NCBI GenBank assembly: GCA_027729925.1 | Contig: JAQCEB010000006.1 | Span: 1 to 37,389 of the forward strand | Length of the DNA stretch: 37,389 nt | Direction of reading: 5' to 3' | DNA from: Actinomycetota bacterium | GTDB lineage: Bacteria; Actinomycetota; Acidimicrobiia; Actinomarinales; Actinomarinaceae | Shown: positions 8,485 to 17,547 of the stretch, in pieces | Position numbering within the stretch: position 1 is the stretch's first letter | Layout of the letters: each line of letters opens with the position of its first letter | Made by a program: the position numbers and the translations under genes | The notes under the pieces: generated by a model | What the model saw: the letters and a program-made list of their open reading frames with translations, nothing else | Told to the model about the DNA's origin: nothing | Database searches by the model: none

Positions 8485-9719
8485 GTTTTTGTTATAACTA
8501 GTACAGCGTTGTGTCCACCAAAACCAAATGAGTTTGACATAACGATTTCAGTATTCAATTCTATTGAAGAATTAGGAGTGTAGTTAAGATCACATTGATC
8601 ATCAAAATTATTTAAATTTATTGTTGGGGCTATTTTATTATCCCTTATTGAAAGTATTGAGACCATAGCCTCAAATGCTCCAGCCCCACCAAGTAAATGT
8701 CCAGTCATAGATTTTGTTGAAGATAATGTTAAATTCTTAGAATATTCTCCAAATAATGACTTAATTGCTTTAGTTTCATTTAAATCATTAGCCGGAGTTG
8801 ATGTACCGTGTGTATTTATATAATCAACTTGTTGTATACTAATTTCAGCATCTAGTAGCGCTTTTTCCATAGCCCTAACAGCTCCAATCCCACCTTCAGC
8901 AGGTGCGGTAATATGATAAGCATCAGTAGTAGATCCATAACCTGATACATAACCATATATTTTTGCATTTCTTTTTATGGCATGCTGTTCTTCTTCTAAA
9001 ACCAAAACTGTTGAACCTTCAGCCATTACAAATCCATCTCTTTCTTTATCAAAAGGCTTACACGCTAATTTAGGGTTTTCATTTTGTGTTGATAGTGCTC
9101 TAATTTGGGCAAAAGCTCCAATAGTCATTGGTGTAGTTCCTGATTCCACCCCTCCTGCTATTACAGTATCAACAACTCCTCTTTCTATTAAATTTTTTGC
9201 TTCTCCAATTGCATTAGCAGATGCTGCACAAGCTGTTGTAATTGTTAGTGAAGGTCCTTCTACTCCAAACCTAATTGCAACTTGTCCAATACTTGAATTT
9301 GGCATCAATTGAGTTATTGCAAGAGGATTAATTCTAGATGGTCCTCTGGAGTCGTATGTTCTAACGGCTTCTTCTGTAGCACCTATTCCTCCAATACCGG
9401 TGCCAAAGACAATTCCCACATTCGACCCTAATCTTTCTTCTAAATTAATTCCCGAATCAATCAATGCTTGTTCAGTTGCAAAGATTGATAAATGTGATGA
9501 TCGATCCATTTTTCTGGCATGTTGTTTACCTAAATAATCATTTCCATCAAAATTTTTAACTTCACCAGCAAAAGTGACTGGTAAATTAGATGTGTCGAAT
9601 GTAGTAATATAATCTATTCCTGATTCACCTTTTAATAATCGGTTCCAAGTATCAGATACCGAATTACCCAGCGGATTTATAGTCCCAAGACCAGTAACAA
9701 CAACTCGTCTTTTAGTCAT
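8481..9719 (-). CDS. fabF: Beta-ketoacyl-ACP synthase II
   Basis: RRVVVTGLGTINPLGNSVSDTWNRLLKGESGI; TACAASANAIGEA; NTHGTSTPANDLNET; STKSMTGHLLGGAGAFEA; NSFGFGGHNA. Confidence 0.96.
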   Translation of the reverse strand: MTKRRVVVTGLGTINPLGNSVSDTWNRLLKGESGIDYITTFDTSNLPVTFAGEVKNFDGNDYLGKQHARKMDRSSHLSIFATEQALIDSGINLEERLGSNVGIVFGTGIGGIGATEEAVRTYDSRGPSRINPLAITQLMPNSSIGQVAIRFGVEGPSLTITTACAASANAIGEAKNLIERGVVDTVIAGGVESGTTPMTIGAFAQIRALSTQNENPKLACKPFDKERDGFVMAEGSTVLVLEEEQHAIKRNAKIYGYVSGYGSTTDAYHITAPAEGGIGAVRAMEKALLDAEISIQQVDYINTHGTSTPANDLNETKAIKSLFGEYSKNLTLSSTKSMTGHLLGGAGAFEAMVSILSIRDNKIAPTINLNNFDDQCDLNYTPNSSIELNTEIVMSNSFGFGGHNAVLVITKT

Positions 9720-9726
9720 TTTTGAT

Positions 9727-9966
9727 TTATATTTTAGAGTGAAGTAAGTTAACTGCTTCCCCTACAGTCTTAACATCTGCTAATTCGTCATCGTCAATTT
9801 CGATTCCAAACTCATCTTCAAAAGCCATAACTACTTCAACAATTCCTAAAGAGTCAATTTCTAAATCTTCTTCAAGTTTTGCTTCCATTGAAATTTTAGA
9901 CTCATCAATACCTAACTCGTCAACAAATAAACTTTTAACCTTTTCAAAAACATCATTTACTTCCAT
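9727..9966 (-). CDS. acpP: Acyl carrier protein
   Basis: 79 aa, acidic, phosphopantetheine site DSLGIVEVVMAFEDEFGIEI. Confidence 0.96.
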   Translation of the reverse strand: MEVNDVFEKVKSLFVDELGIDESKISMEAKLEEDLEIDSLGIVEVVMAFEDEFGIEIDDDELADVKTVGEAVNLLHSKI

Positions 9967-9978
9967 AATTCTCCTTAA

Positions 9979-10707
9979 TTACGTTGTCATCCCGCCATCG
10001 ACAGCAATGACTTGTCCTGTTATATATTCTGACTCTTCTTTGCTTAAAAAAGCTACTACATTTGCAACATCTTCTGGTTTACCAATGCGTTTTATTGAAA
10101 GTTGGTCTATAATATTTTCTCTACTTTCATCATTTATAGAAGAAGTCATGTCTGTATCTATATAACCTGGAGCAACAACATTTGATGTAATATTCCTTGA
10201 ACCCATTTCTTTGCTTATTGATTTTGCAAATCCAATTACACCAGCCTTTGAAGCAGCATAATTTGACTGCCCCTTATTACCTGAAATACCAACTACTGAA
10301 GAAATGAAAATTATCCTTCCCCATTTATTTTTAATCATATTTTTTAGAGCTCTTTGTGATGTATAAAAGTTTCCAGTTAAATTAGTTTGGATAATTTCTT
10401 GCCATTCATCTTCCTTCATTCTCGGAAAAATGTTATCTTTAGTTACCCCAGCATTGTTAATAAGAATGTCTATATTATCTCCATTGCTTTCAATTTTTTC
10501 AAATGCTGTTAATACTGAATTATTGTTTGCTACATTAATCTCAACTATTTCAGCAATCCCTCCAGAATCAATAATTTTTTTAGCAACCAGTTCGGCTTTT
10601 TCTTTTGAAGAGTTATACCCAATATAAACTTTACAATCTTTGCCGAGTTCTAATGAAATAGCTTTACCAATCCCTTTTGAACCCCCAGTAACTAAGGCAG
10701 TTTTCAT
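9979..10707 (-). CDS. fabG: 3-oxoacyl-[acyl-carrier-protein] reductase
   Basis: ALVTGGSKGIGKAI; NNAGVTKDN; YAASKAGVIGFAKS; VAPGYIDTDMT; TGQVIAVDGGM. Confidence 0.94.
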   Translation of the reverse strand: MKTALVTGGSKGIGKAISLELGKDCKVYIGYNSSKEKAELVAKKIIDSGGIAEIVEINVANNNSVLTAFEKIESNGDNIDILINNAGVTKDNIFPRMKEDEWQEIIQTNLTGNFYTSQRALKNMIKNKWGRIIFISSVVGISGNKGQSNYAASKAGVIGFAKSISKEMGSRNITSNVVAPGYIDTDMTSSINDESRENIIDQLSIKRIGKPEDVANVVAFLSKEESEYITGQVIAVDGGMTT

Positions 10708-11798
10708 ATTTGTTCTAGCTTTTCAGGAATTTGATATTTTATTGCCTTCATTATCGTGTCAATTGCAGTTCCATTAAAATCAGAAAGTTTGGCATTTGAA
10801 GTATTTTTTGGTTTTAAGTCTTGTTTTAATTTCAAAGCGCAAGCGCCCCAGGATAAACCAGCACCAACTGCAGTAAAAATTGCTGTTTCGCCACCTTTAA
10901 TTTCTCCTTCTTCTATAGCATCTACTAACGCTAATGGAATAGAAGCAGCCGAGGTATTACCATATCTATGAACTTTTTTTATCATTTTACTATTAGGAAA
11001 ACCAAGTGCTTTTTCAAGCCCTTCAATAATTCTTAAGTTTGCTTGATGTGGAATTACAATATCAATATCTTCTTCCTTAAGTCCAGATTTTTGTACAACT
11101 TCTTTTGATGCATTAGACATAGCTCTGACACCACTTTTAAAAATTTCTGGACCTTCGAATGTCCACCTTATTTTTGCTGCTTCATCAGGTTTAAACCTAT
11201 CCATGGCTGAGCCAAAGTTTGGTACTTCTAAAATTTCAAGTTTTTCTGAAGATAAACCATTAACAAATGAATAAATTTCACCTTCAGATTCATCAGTGCT
11301 TTCTTCTATAACTACAGCACCAGCTCCATCTCCGAAAAGAACAGCAGTGCCTCTATCAGACCAGTCAAGTAACCAAGTAATGTGTTCAGAACCAATTACT
11401 AGCGCCTTTTTGTATAAGCCACTTTCAATGAAAGCTTTACCTTGCTCCATTGCATAAACAAAACCAGCACATGCAGCATTGATGTCATATACTGAAGCGT
11501 TAATTGCTCCCATTTTTTTTTGGACATGAGCAGCAGCAGATGGTATCAAGCTATCAGGTGTACAAGTTGCAAGAATTATTACATCAATATCTTCAGGAGT
11601 TAAACCAGCACAAGCTACTGCATGTTGTCCAGCTACTGAAGCCATATCAGAATTATTCACGTGACAGTATCTTCTTTCTTCAATACCAGTTCTTTGTTTA
11701 ATCCATTCATCAGATGTATCAATAAATTTTGCAAGATCATCATTAGTCATTACGCTTTGAGGCGAACACTTACCCCATCCTGTTATTGTTGATTTCAA
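10704..11798 (-). CDS. fabH: 3-oxoacyl-ACP synthase III with a C-terminal extension
   Basis: DTSDEWIKQRTGIEERRY; NAACAGFVYAM (Cys); IPHQANLRIIE (His); RYGNTSAASIP (Asn). Confidence 0.95.
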   Translation of the reverse strand: MKSTITGWGKCSPQSVMTNDDLAKFIDTSDEWIKQRTGIEERRYCHVNNSDMASVAGQHAVACAGLTPEDIDVIILATCTPDSLIPSAAAHVQKKMGAINASVYDINAACAGFVYAMEQGKAFIESGLYKKALVIGSEHITWLLDWSDRGTAVLFGDGAGAVVIEESTDESEGEIYSFVNGLSSEKLEILEVPNFGSAMDRFKPDEAAKIRWTFEGPEIFKSGVRAMSNASKEVVQKSGLKEEDIDIVIPHQANLRIIEGLEKALGFPNSKMIKKVHRYGNTSAASIPLALVDAIEEGEIKGGETAIFTAVGAGLSWGACALKLKQDLKPKNTSNAKLSDFNGTAIDTIMKAIKYQIPEKLEQI

Positions 11799-11808
11799 AG
11801 ATTACTCC

Positions 11809-12720
11809 TTATATCTTTTCTAAAGAGCTAATAGAATTTATTACTCCTAAACCCTTACTAGATATAGACTTTTTTACCATCCCGACGGTTACATTACCTG
11901 GACCAATATGATACCAATAGTCCGGCGATTCTATTTTCTCAATGTTTAAAATCTGGTCATAAAAGAGGACACTATTATCTATTTGATTTATCAATCTATT
12001 CTTGACTGTCTCAATAATCATGGGTTTAGCATCAATATTCATATAAACTGTAAAATCACCATTTTTGAATTCAATACTTTCTAAAACTTCTGATACTTTC
12101 TTTTTTGCTGAAGAAACAGTTGGTGAGTGAAATGCACCGGCTACCTCAAGGGGGATAATTCTTTTAGCTTGAATTGATTTCGGATCAGATTTAATGTAAT
12201 CCAAATCTTGGATCATTCCGCTTATAACAATTTGAGAAGAATCGTTATAGTTTGATATATTTATTTCTATTCCTTGAGTTGCTAAATCTTTAATCGATTT
12301 TATTGTATTATTTAAGTCAGCAGTCAATACAGCTGCCATAGTAGTGTTAGAATTTTCTACTGCTTCTTGCATTGCGTTACCCCTGACAGAAATAATTTTT
12401 AAGGCATCTTGGTAACTTAAAATATTTGCTAACGATAGAGCTGTATATTCACCTAAAGAATGCCCTATTCCGACTTTGGGTAGTCCTAATTTTTTAATAG
12501 CTTCAAGGCCATAACAATATGAAATAGCGAATATATAAGGTTGAGCTATGTTTGTTTTTTTTATTAATTCTTCATCTCCTTTTGAAATTATTTCTTCAAG
12601 AGACCAACCAAGAGTATTTTCAAATTTATCGATTAATAGATCCGGATATAGAGAAAGTAATTCTTTACCCATCCCAATTTGTTGAGAGCCTTGTCCTGGA
12701 AACATTGCAACCCACTTCAC
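11809..12720 (-). CDS. fabD: Malonyl-CoA:ACP transacylase
   Basis: MFPGQGSQQIGMG; GHSLGEYTALSLA; VAGAFHSP; IGPGNV. Confidence 0.95.
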   Translation of the reverse strand: MKWVAMFPGQGSQQIGMGKELLSLYPDLLIDKFENTLGWSLEEIISKGDEELIKKTNIAQPYIFAISYCYGLEAIKKLGLPKVGIGHSLGEYTALSLANILSYQDALKIISVRGNAMQEAVENSNTTMAAVLTADLNNTIKSIKDLATQGIEINISNYNDSSQIVISGMIQDLDYIKSDPKSIQAKRIIPLEVAGAFHSPTVSSAKKKVSEVLESIEFKNGDFTVYMNIDAKPMIIETVKNRLINQIDNSVLFYDQILNIEKIESPDYWYHIGPGNVTVGMVKKSISSKGLGVINSISSLEKI

Positions 12721-12722
12721 AA

Positions 12723-13091
12723 CTAATTCTCAGAAATTGCAAAAGCTATTGCTTGATTTTCTTCATGCGACATTGAAACATGAACATTTTTAATTTTTAA
12801 TACTTCAGCTAAGGTTTTAGCTTCTCCTAACAAATTCACATTTGGTTTTCCACCACCAGTAATTTCAATATCCCTCCAATTAATTTGTCTCCAACCTTTA
12901 CCTAAAGATTTCATTACTGCTTCTTTTGCGGCAAATCTTGCACCTAATCTTTTTGCAGGATCAGCAAATCTATTAGCGTATAAAATTTCATTCTTTGTAA
13001 AACAACGTTTTTCAAACTTGGATTTAGATTTTGATAAAAGTTTTCTAACTCTTATCAAATCTACTTGATCTACTCCAACACCATAGATCAT
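12723..13091 (-). CDS. acpS: Holo-[acyl-carrier-protein] synthase
   Basis: GVGVDQVDLIRVRKLL; RLGARFAAKEAVMKSLGKGW; ISMSHE-type VSMSHEENQAIAFA. Confidence 0.93.
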   Translation of the reverse strand: MIYGVGVDQVDLIRVRKLLSKSKSKFEKRCFTKNEILYANRFADPAKRLGARFAAKEAVMKSLGKGWRQINWRDIEITGGGKPNVNLLGEAKTLAEVLKIKNVHVSMSHEENQAIAFAISEN

Positions 13092-14788
13092 TAGAATTTT
13101 GCTTCTATTTCAACTAATAATTCACCTTTTTTAACAGGCTGACCTTTTTCAATATTAAATTTTTTTATTACTCCATCAATGGGTGCTGTTATAACATTTT
13201 CCATTTTCATTGCTTCAAGTACAAAGAGTGAATCACCTTTTTTAACTTTTTTACCTTTTTTTGTCATAGTGTCCATAATTGTTCCTTGCATATCAGCGAA
13301 TATCATGCCTGGGTTTTTTATATTTCCTGTTAAATCTAAACCTATTTTTTTTGGTCTCTGAGGAGCTAAGGTAGGATTTGCTTTGTCGTCCAAAGAAATT
13401 TTAACTTTACTCGGTCTATCAGAGATTATTTCATCATCTTCCACATCATTAATTTTAAAATTTTCTTCAAGAAATTTTACATGAATGTTGCTTTCTATAA
13501 ATTCTTTTGTTTTTAGAACTTCTGAAAGAACATTTATAGTTGTAGGTACACCGCCAATAATATATTCATCCAAACACCTAATTCCTTTAAAACGTGCCTC
13601 TTCTCTTGAAGCTCCCCAAACAATGAGCTTTGCAATCAAGTTATCATAAAAATGTGTAATTTGTGTGCCAGTTCTCACCCAACCATCTACTCTTACTCCA
13701 TTTCCAGTAGGTTCACGGTACTCTGTTATTGTTCCAGGTGTTGGCAAAAATTTATTGGCTGGATCCTCAGCGTTTATTCTAAATTCAATACTGTGACCTC
13801 TTGGTTCAGGATTAAATTCTTCTAATGAATTACCAAGAGCAACCTTTATCTGTTCTTTTACTAAATCAATTCCGTATCTCATTTCAGTTACAGTATGTTC
13901 CACTTGTAAACGAGTATTCATTTCAAGAAAGTAAAAATTTTCGTCGTTATCTGCAAGGAATTCAATAGTTCCAGCATTTACATATTTTGCAACTCTAGCA
14001 ATTTTTAAAGAATATTCCTTAAGTTTTTCTCTTCCATAATCTGAAATCCAAACAGGAGGGCTTTCCTCAATCAATTTTTGATTTCTTCTTTGAAGTGAAC
14101 AATCCCGTTCTCCTAAATAGACTATGTTTCCATATTTGTCAGCCAAAATCTGCGTTTCTATGTGTCTAGCAGGCTTTATAAATTTCTCTACATAAATTTC
14201 ATCTGAACCAAAATATGCTTCACTTTCTCTTTTGACAATTTCAAAACTTTCTAAAAGCTCTTTTTCATCATAAACTATTCTTAGTCCCTTACCACCGCCA
14301 CCATGAGCTGCTTTTAAGGCAACTGGATAACCAAAGCTATTTGCATCTTTTGTTGCATCTTTTTTTGATCTTGATGGCTTGAGTTGACCTGGAACAGGAT
14401 GTAGTCCAACTTTAGAAATTAGTTTTCTAGATTCAATTTTGTCTCCCATTGATTTGATTGTTTCTGGGTTCGGACCAATCCATGTTATTCCTTTTTTTTC
14501 AACTGCTTTTGCAAAATCAGAGTTTTCAGCTAAAAATCCATATCCCGGATGAACTAAATCTGCTTTTGTATCTATTGCAGCTTGGATTAGTTTTTTAAGG
14601 TTTCTATAGCTGTCTGCTGGTAGCGAATTTCCCAAATAGTAAGATTCGTCAGCTCTTTTTACATGAAGAGCTTCTTCATCAGCATCAGAGTAAACTGCAA
14701 TTGTATGCAAATCCATCTCTTTAGCGGATCTAATAATTCGAAGAGCAATTTCTCCTCTATTAGCAATTAAGATTCTTTTTTGTTTCAT
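13091..14788 (-). CDS. accC: Acyl-CoA (acetyl/propionyl-CoA) carboxylase alpha subunit, biotin carboxylase plus BCCP
   Basis: RILIANRGEIALRIIRSAKEM; HPGYGFLAENSDFA; KAAHGGGGKGLRIV; EMNTRLQVEHTVTE; C-terminal biotinyl motif LEAMKMENVI. Confidence 0.95.
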   Translation of the reverse strand: MKQKRILIANRGEIALRIIRSAKEMDLHTIAVYSDADEEALHVKRADESYYLGNSLPADSYRNLKKLIQAAIDTKADLVHPGYGFLAENSDFAKAVEKKGITWIGPNPETIKSMGDKIESRKLISKVGLHPVPGQLKPSRSKKDATKDANSFGYPVALKAAHGGGGKGLRIVYDEKELLESFEIVKRESEAYFGSDEIYVEKFIKPARHIETQILADKYGNIVYLGERDCSLQRRNQKLIEESPPVWISDYGREKLKEYSLKIARVAKYVNAGTIEFLADNDENFYFLEMNTRLQVEHTVTEMRYGIDLVKEQIKVALGNSLEEFNPEPRGHSIEFRINAEDPANKFLPTPGTITEYREPTGNGVRVDGWVRTGTQITHFYDNLIAKLIVWGASREEARFKGIRCLDEYIIGGVPTTINVLSEVLKTKEFIESNIHVKFLEENFKINDVEDDEIISDRPSKVKISLDDKANPTLAPQRPKKIGLDLTGNIKNPGMIFADMQGTIMDTMTKKGKKVKKGDSLFVLEAMKMENVITAPIDGVIKKFNIEKGQPVKKGELLVEIEAKF

Positions 14789-15330
14789 TATCCTTTAAGC
14801 TTTAAAGCAATTGAACCAGCTAATGTAGCTTTTAAAATATCTCCAATAACGAACGGTATAACACCAACTTGTAATGCATTTATAAAAGACAAATTTAAGA
14901 CCAACATTAGGCCAATTGTTCCTGTTAAATAAATAGTTAATGTTCCGAAAAAAATTCCATAAAATGGTTTACTTGAAAACTGACCAATAATATAAGTAGC
15001 AATAAAAAAACCTATAATATAGCCAATCGTTGGACTTTTTAAAATAGCAAGACCTGCTAAATTTCCTGAAAAAAATGGAAGCCCAGACATTCCTAAAAAT
15101 AAATACATTAACATACTTACGGATCCGAAAGTACTTCCAAGTATTAAACCTGCTAATAGGACTGTAAAAGTTTGACCTGTTATAGGAACGGGAGAGATTG
15201 GAATTACAATTCTCAATTGGGCAGTTAAAGCAGTTAAAATTGCAAAACCTAGAGATAGAAACAATTTCATTGGCAAAGTATTTTGCTCAACCCACTTTAT
15301 TGCAATGTTCTTAGAGGGGAATGTTTCCAT
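14788..15330 (-). CDS. bioY: BioY-type biotin ECF transporter S component
   Basis: About 180 aa, multiple TM segments; ALTAQLRIVIPISPVPITGQTFTVLLAGLILGS is a hallmark BioY segment. Confidence 0.92.
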   Translation of the reverse strand: METFPSKNIAIKWVEQNTLPMKLFLSLGFAILTALTAQLRIVIPISPVPITGQTFTVLLAGLILGSTFGSVSMLMYLFLGMSGLPFFSGNLAGLAILKSPTIGYIIGFFIATYIIGQFSSKPFYGIFFGTLTIYLTGTIGLMLVLNLSFINALQVGVIPFVIGDILKATLAGSIALKLKG

Positions 15331-16804
15331 GCTTATCTCCTAATTCGACTTTATTTACTAATTCATTAAATGAATCAATTATGATTTTCCTTGTTTCACT
15401 TGGTTTTATTATGTTATCGATTAAACCTAAATTTGCTGCAATTTTTGGATTACTAAATTTTTCATTGTATTCAGCAACTAATTTTGCTTTTAGCTGATCT
15501 TTTTTTTCTGATTTTGCTAAATCTTTTCTATTTATTATATCTACAGCTCCTTCAGCACCCATTACTGCAATTTCACCGCTTGGCCAAGCATATAATTTAT
15601 CTGCACCTAGACCAATAGAGTCCATAACTATATAAGCTCCACCATATGCTTTTCTAATAACGACACAGACTCTTGGAACTGTTGCTTCTGAGTATGCATA
15701 AAGTAATTTTGCGCCACTTCTGATAATACCTCCATGTTCTTGTTCTACTCCAGGTAAAAAACCTGGAACATCAACCAAAGTCAGTAAAGGTATATTAAAT
15801 GCGTCACAAAATCTTACAAACCTTGCTGCTTTTTCTGAAGCATTGATATCTAATACACCAGCTAACTCCAATGGTTGGTTTGCAACAATACCAACTGTGT
15901 TACCATTTAATCGAGCGAACGTGGTTATTATATTTGTTGCATAATTTCCCTGAATAGGATAGTGCTCACCATCATCAACAATATCAATGATAATTTTTTC
16001 CATATCGTATGGTAAATTTCTATTATTCGGAATAAAGCTATCTAGTGATTCAACCAATCTTTTACTATCATCTTCAGTTATAAAAACTGGTGGTTTTTGA
16101 AAGGACGACTGAGGAAGAAAGCTTAATAAGTACCTTACTTCTTCAAATACCTGCTCTTCAGTTTCACAAACTTGATGAGTTACACCAGATTTTGTACCAT
16201 GTGCTTCAACTCCGCCTAATTCTTCAAAAGAAACATCCTCACCTGTTACAGTTTTTACAACAGCTGGACCAGTTACATATAATTGTCCTATATTCTGAAC
16301 TTGAAAAATAAAGTCCGTTAGTGCTGGGCTATACACTGCGCCACCTGCAGAAGGTCCGACTATAACTGATATTTGGGGTATTTTTCCTGAAGACTGAACA
16401 TTTTTCTTAAAAATTTGAGCATAACCATATAACGAAGATATTCCCTCTTGAATTCTTGCCCCACCAGAGTCTTTAATACCAATTATGGGTGCACGAGCTT
16501 CAAGAGCTTTATCCATAATTTTTAATATTTTTTTTGCCACGACTTCACCTAAGCTTCCACCCATTACAGAAAAATCTTCGGAATAAACATATACTGGTCG
16601 TCCATGAACAGTACCTGAACCAGTTATCACAGCTTCACCATCAGGATTTTCAATTGAGGTGACGTTTTGATCAATTTCGTTAAACGAGTCTTCGTCTAGA
16701 AGTAAATTAATTCTTTCGTAAGCAGTTAGTTTTCCTTTAGGGTGTTGAACTTTTGCAGCGCGTTTATTGCGTCGTTCAACTACATTTTCGTCTGACATGC
16801 TCAA
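15311..16804 (-). CDS. accD: Acyl-CoA carboxylase carboxyltransferase (beta) subunit
   Basis: KLTAYERINLLLDEDSF; YSEDFSVMGGSLGE; DSGGARIQEG; VIVGPSAGGAVYSPALTDF; VDVPGFLPGVEQEHGGIIRSGAKLLYAY; VVIRKAYGGAYIVM. Confidence 0.95.
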   Translation of the reverse strand: MSMSDENVVERRNKRAAKVQHPKGKLTAYERINLLLDEDSFNEIDQNVTSIENPDGEAVITGSGTVHGRPVYVYSEDFSVMGGSLGEVVAKKILKIMDKALEARAPIIGIKDSGGARIQEGISSLYGYAQIFKKNVQSSGKIPQISVIVGPSAGGAVYSPALTDFIFQVQNIGQLYVTGPAVVKTVTGEDVSFEELGGVEAHGTKSGVTHQVCETEEQVFEEVRYLLSFLPQSSFQKPPVFITEDDSKRLVESLDSFIPNNRNLPYDMEKIIIDIVDDGEHYPIQGNYATNIITTFARLNGNTVGIVANQPLELAGVLDINASEKAARFVRFCDAFNIPLLTLVDVPGFLPGVEQEHGGIIRSGAKLLYAYSEATVPRVCVVIRKAYGGAYIVMDSIGLGADKLYAWPSGEIAVMGAEGAVDIINRKDLAKSEKKDQLKAKLVAEYNEKFSNPKIAANLGLIDNIIKPSETRKIIIDSFNELVNKVELGDKHGNIPL

Positions 16805-16863
16805 CTTTCTTGTATATTGTTATTGTATGTATTTGACCCATATTTATATAAAGAGGTAACACT

Positions 16864-17523
16864 TTGAAAACCTTTTTTTTCGAATCAATTTACAATACAC
16901 AAGAATTTGCACTAAGTGAACTTGATTATGAACCAGTACTAGTAATTAGTTTTAAACAAGAACAAGGAAAAGGAACAGCAAAACGAAAATGGTTAAATGC
17001 CGATCAAGCTTTAGCCTGTTCTCTAGCTATAAATCAAAGCGATATTGTAGTTCCTACAACACTTATTCCATTAATAGCGAGTTACATATATATAAGTGAA
17101 GTAAACAATGTTGATAAGTTATCTCTTAAATGGCCAAACGACATAACTTTAAATCAAAAAAAAGTTGGCGGAGTTTTAGTTGAAAAGATAAATGAGAAAA
17201 TTTGCATTGGAATTGGTGTAAATTATTTTTGGAAAAAACCGGAGATATTAAGTGCAGGATCAATTTATTTAGAAAAACAAGATAACAATATGATAAAAAA
17301 TCATGGAGAGGTTTGGGGTGAAATTCTAATATCAACACTCAAACTTGGAAATTTCGATATCTTTGAATATAAAAAAAGGTTAACTACATTAAACAAATTA
17401 GTTGAATATCCGGATGGAAGAGGATGGGTGCAAGATGTAAACCCTGACGGGTCTTTAAGTGTGAAAACTATAAATAATGAAATTATTAATTTAGTGTCAC
17501 CGCTAATTTCTGAGCTAAATTAG
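16864..17523 (+). CDS. birA: Biotin--[biotin carboxyl-carrier protein] ligase (catalytic domain only, no N-terminal HTH)
   Basis: LKWPNDITLNQKKVGGVLVE, IGIGVNY, N-terminal FESIYNTQEFA; biotinyl-AMP loop reads QGKGTAKRKW. TTG start. Divergent from the accD/bioY operon. Confidence 0.87.
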   Translation: MKTFFFESIYNTQEFALSELDYEPVLVISFKQEQGKGTAKRKWLNADQALACSLAINQSDIVVPTTLIPLIASYIYISEVNNVDKLSLKWPNDITLNQKKVGGVLVEKINEKICIGIGVNYFWKKPEILSAGSIYLEKQDNNMIKNHGEVWGEILISTLKLGNFDIFEYKKRLTTLNKLVEYPDGRGWVQDVNPDGSLSVKTINNEIINLVSPLISELN

Positions 17524-17547
17524 TTATTATTAATGGAGCAGGTCAAT

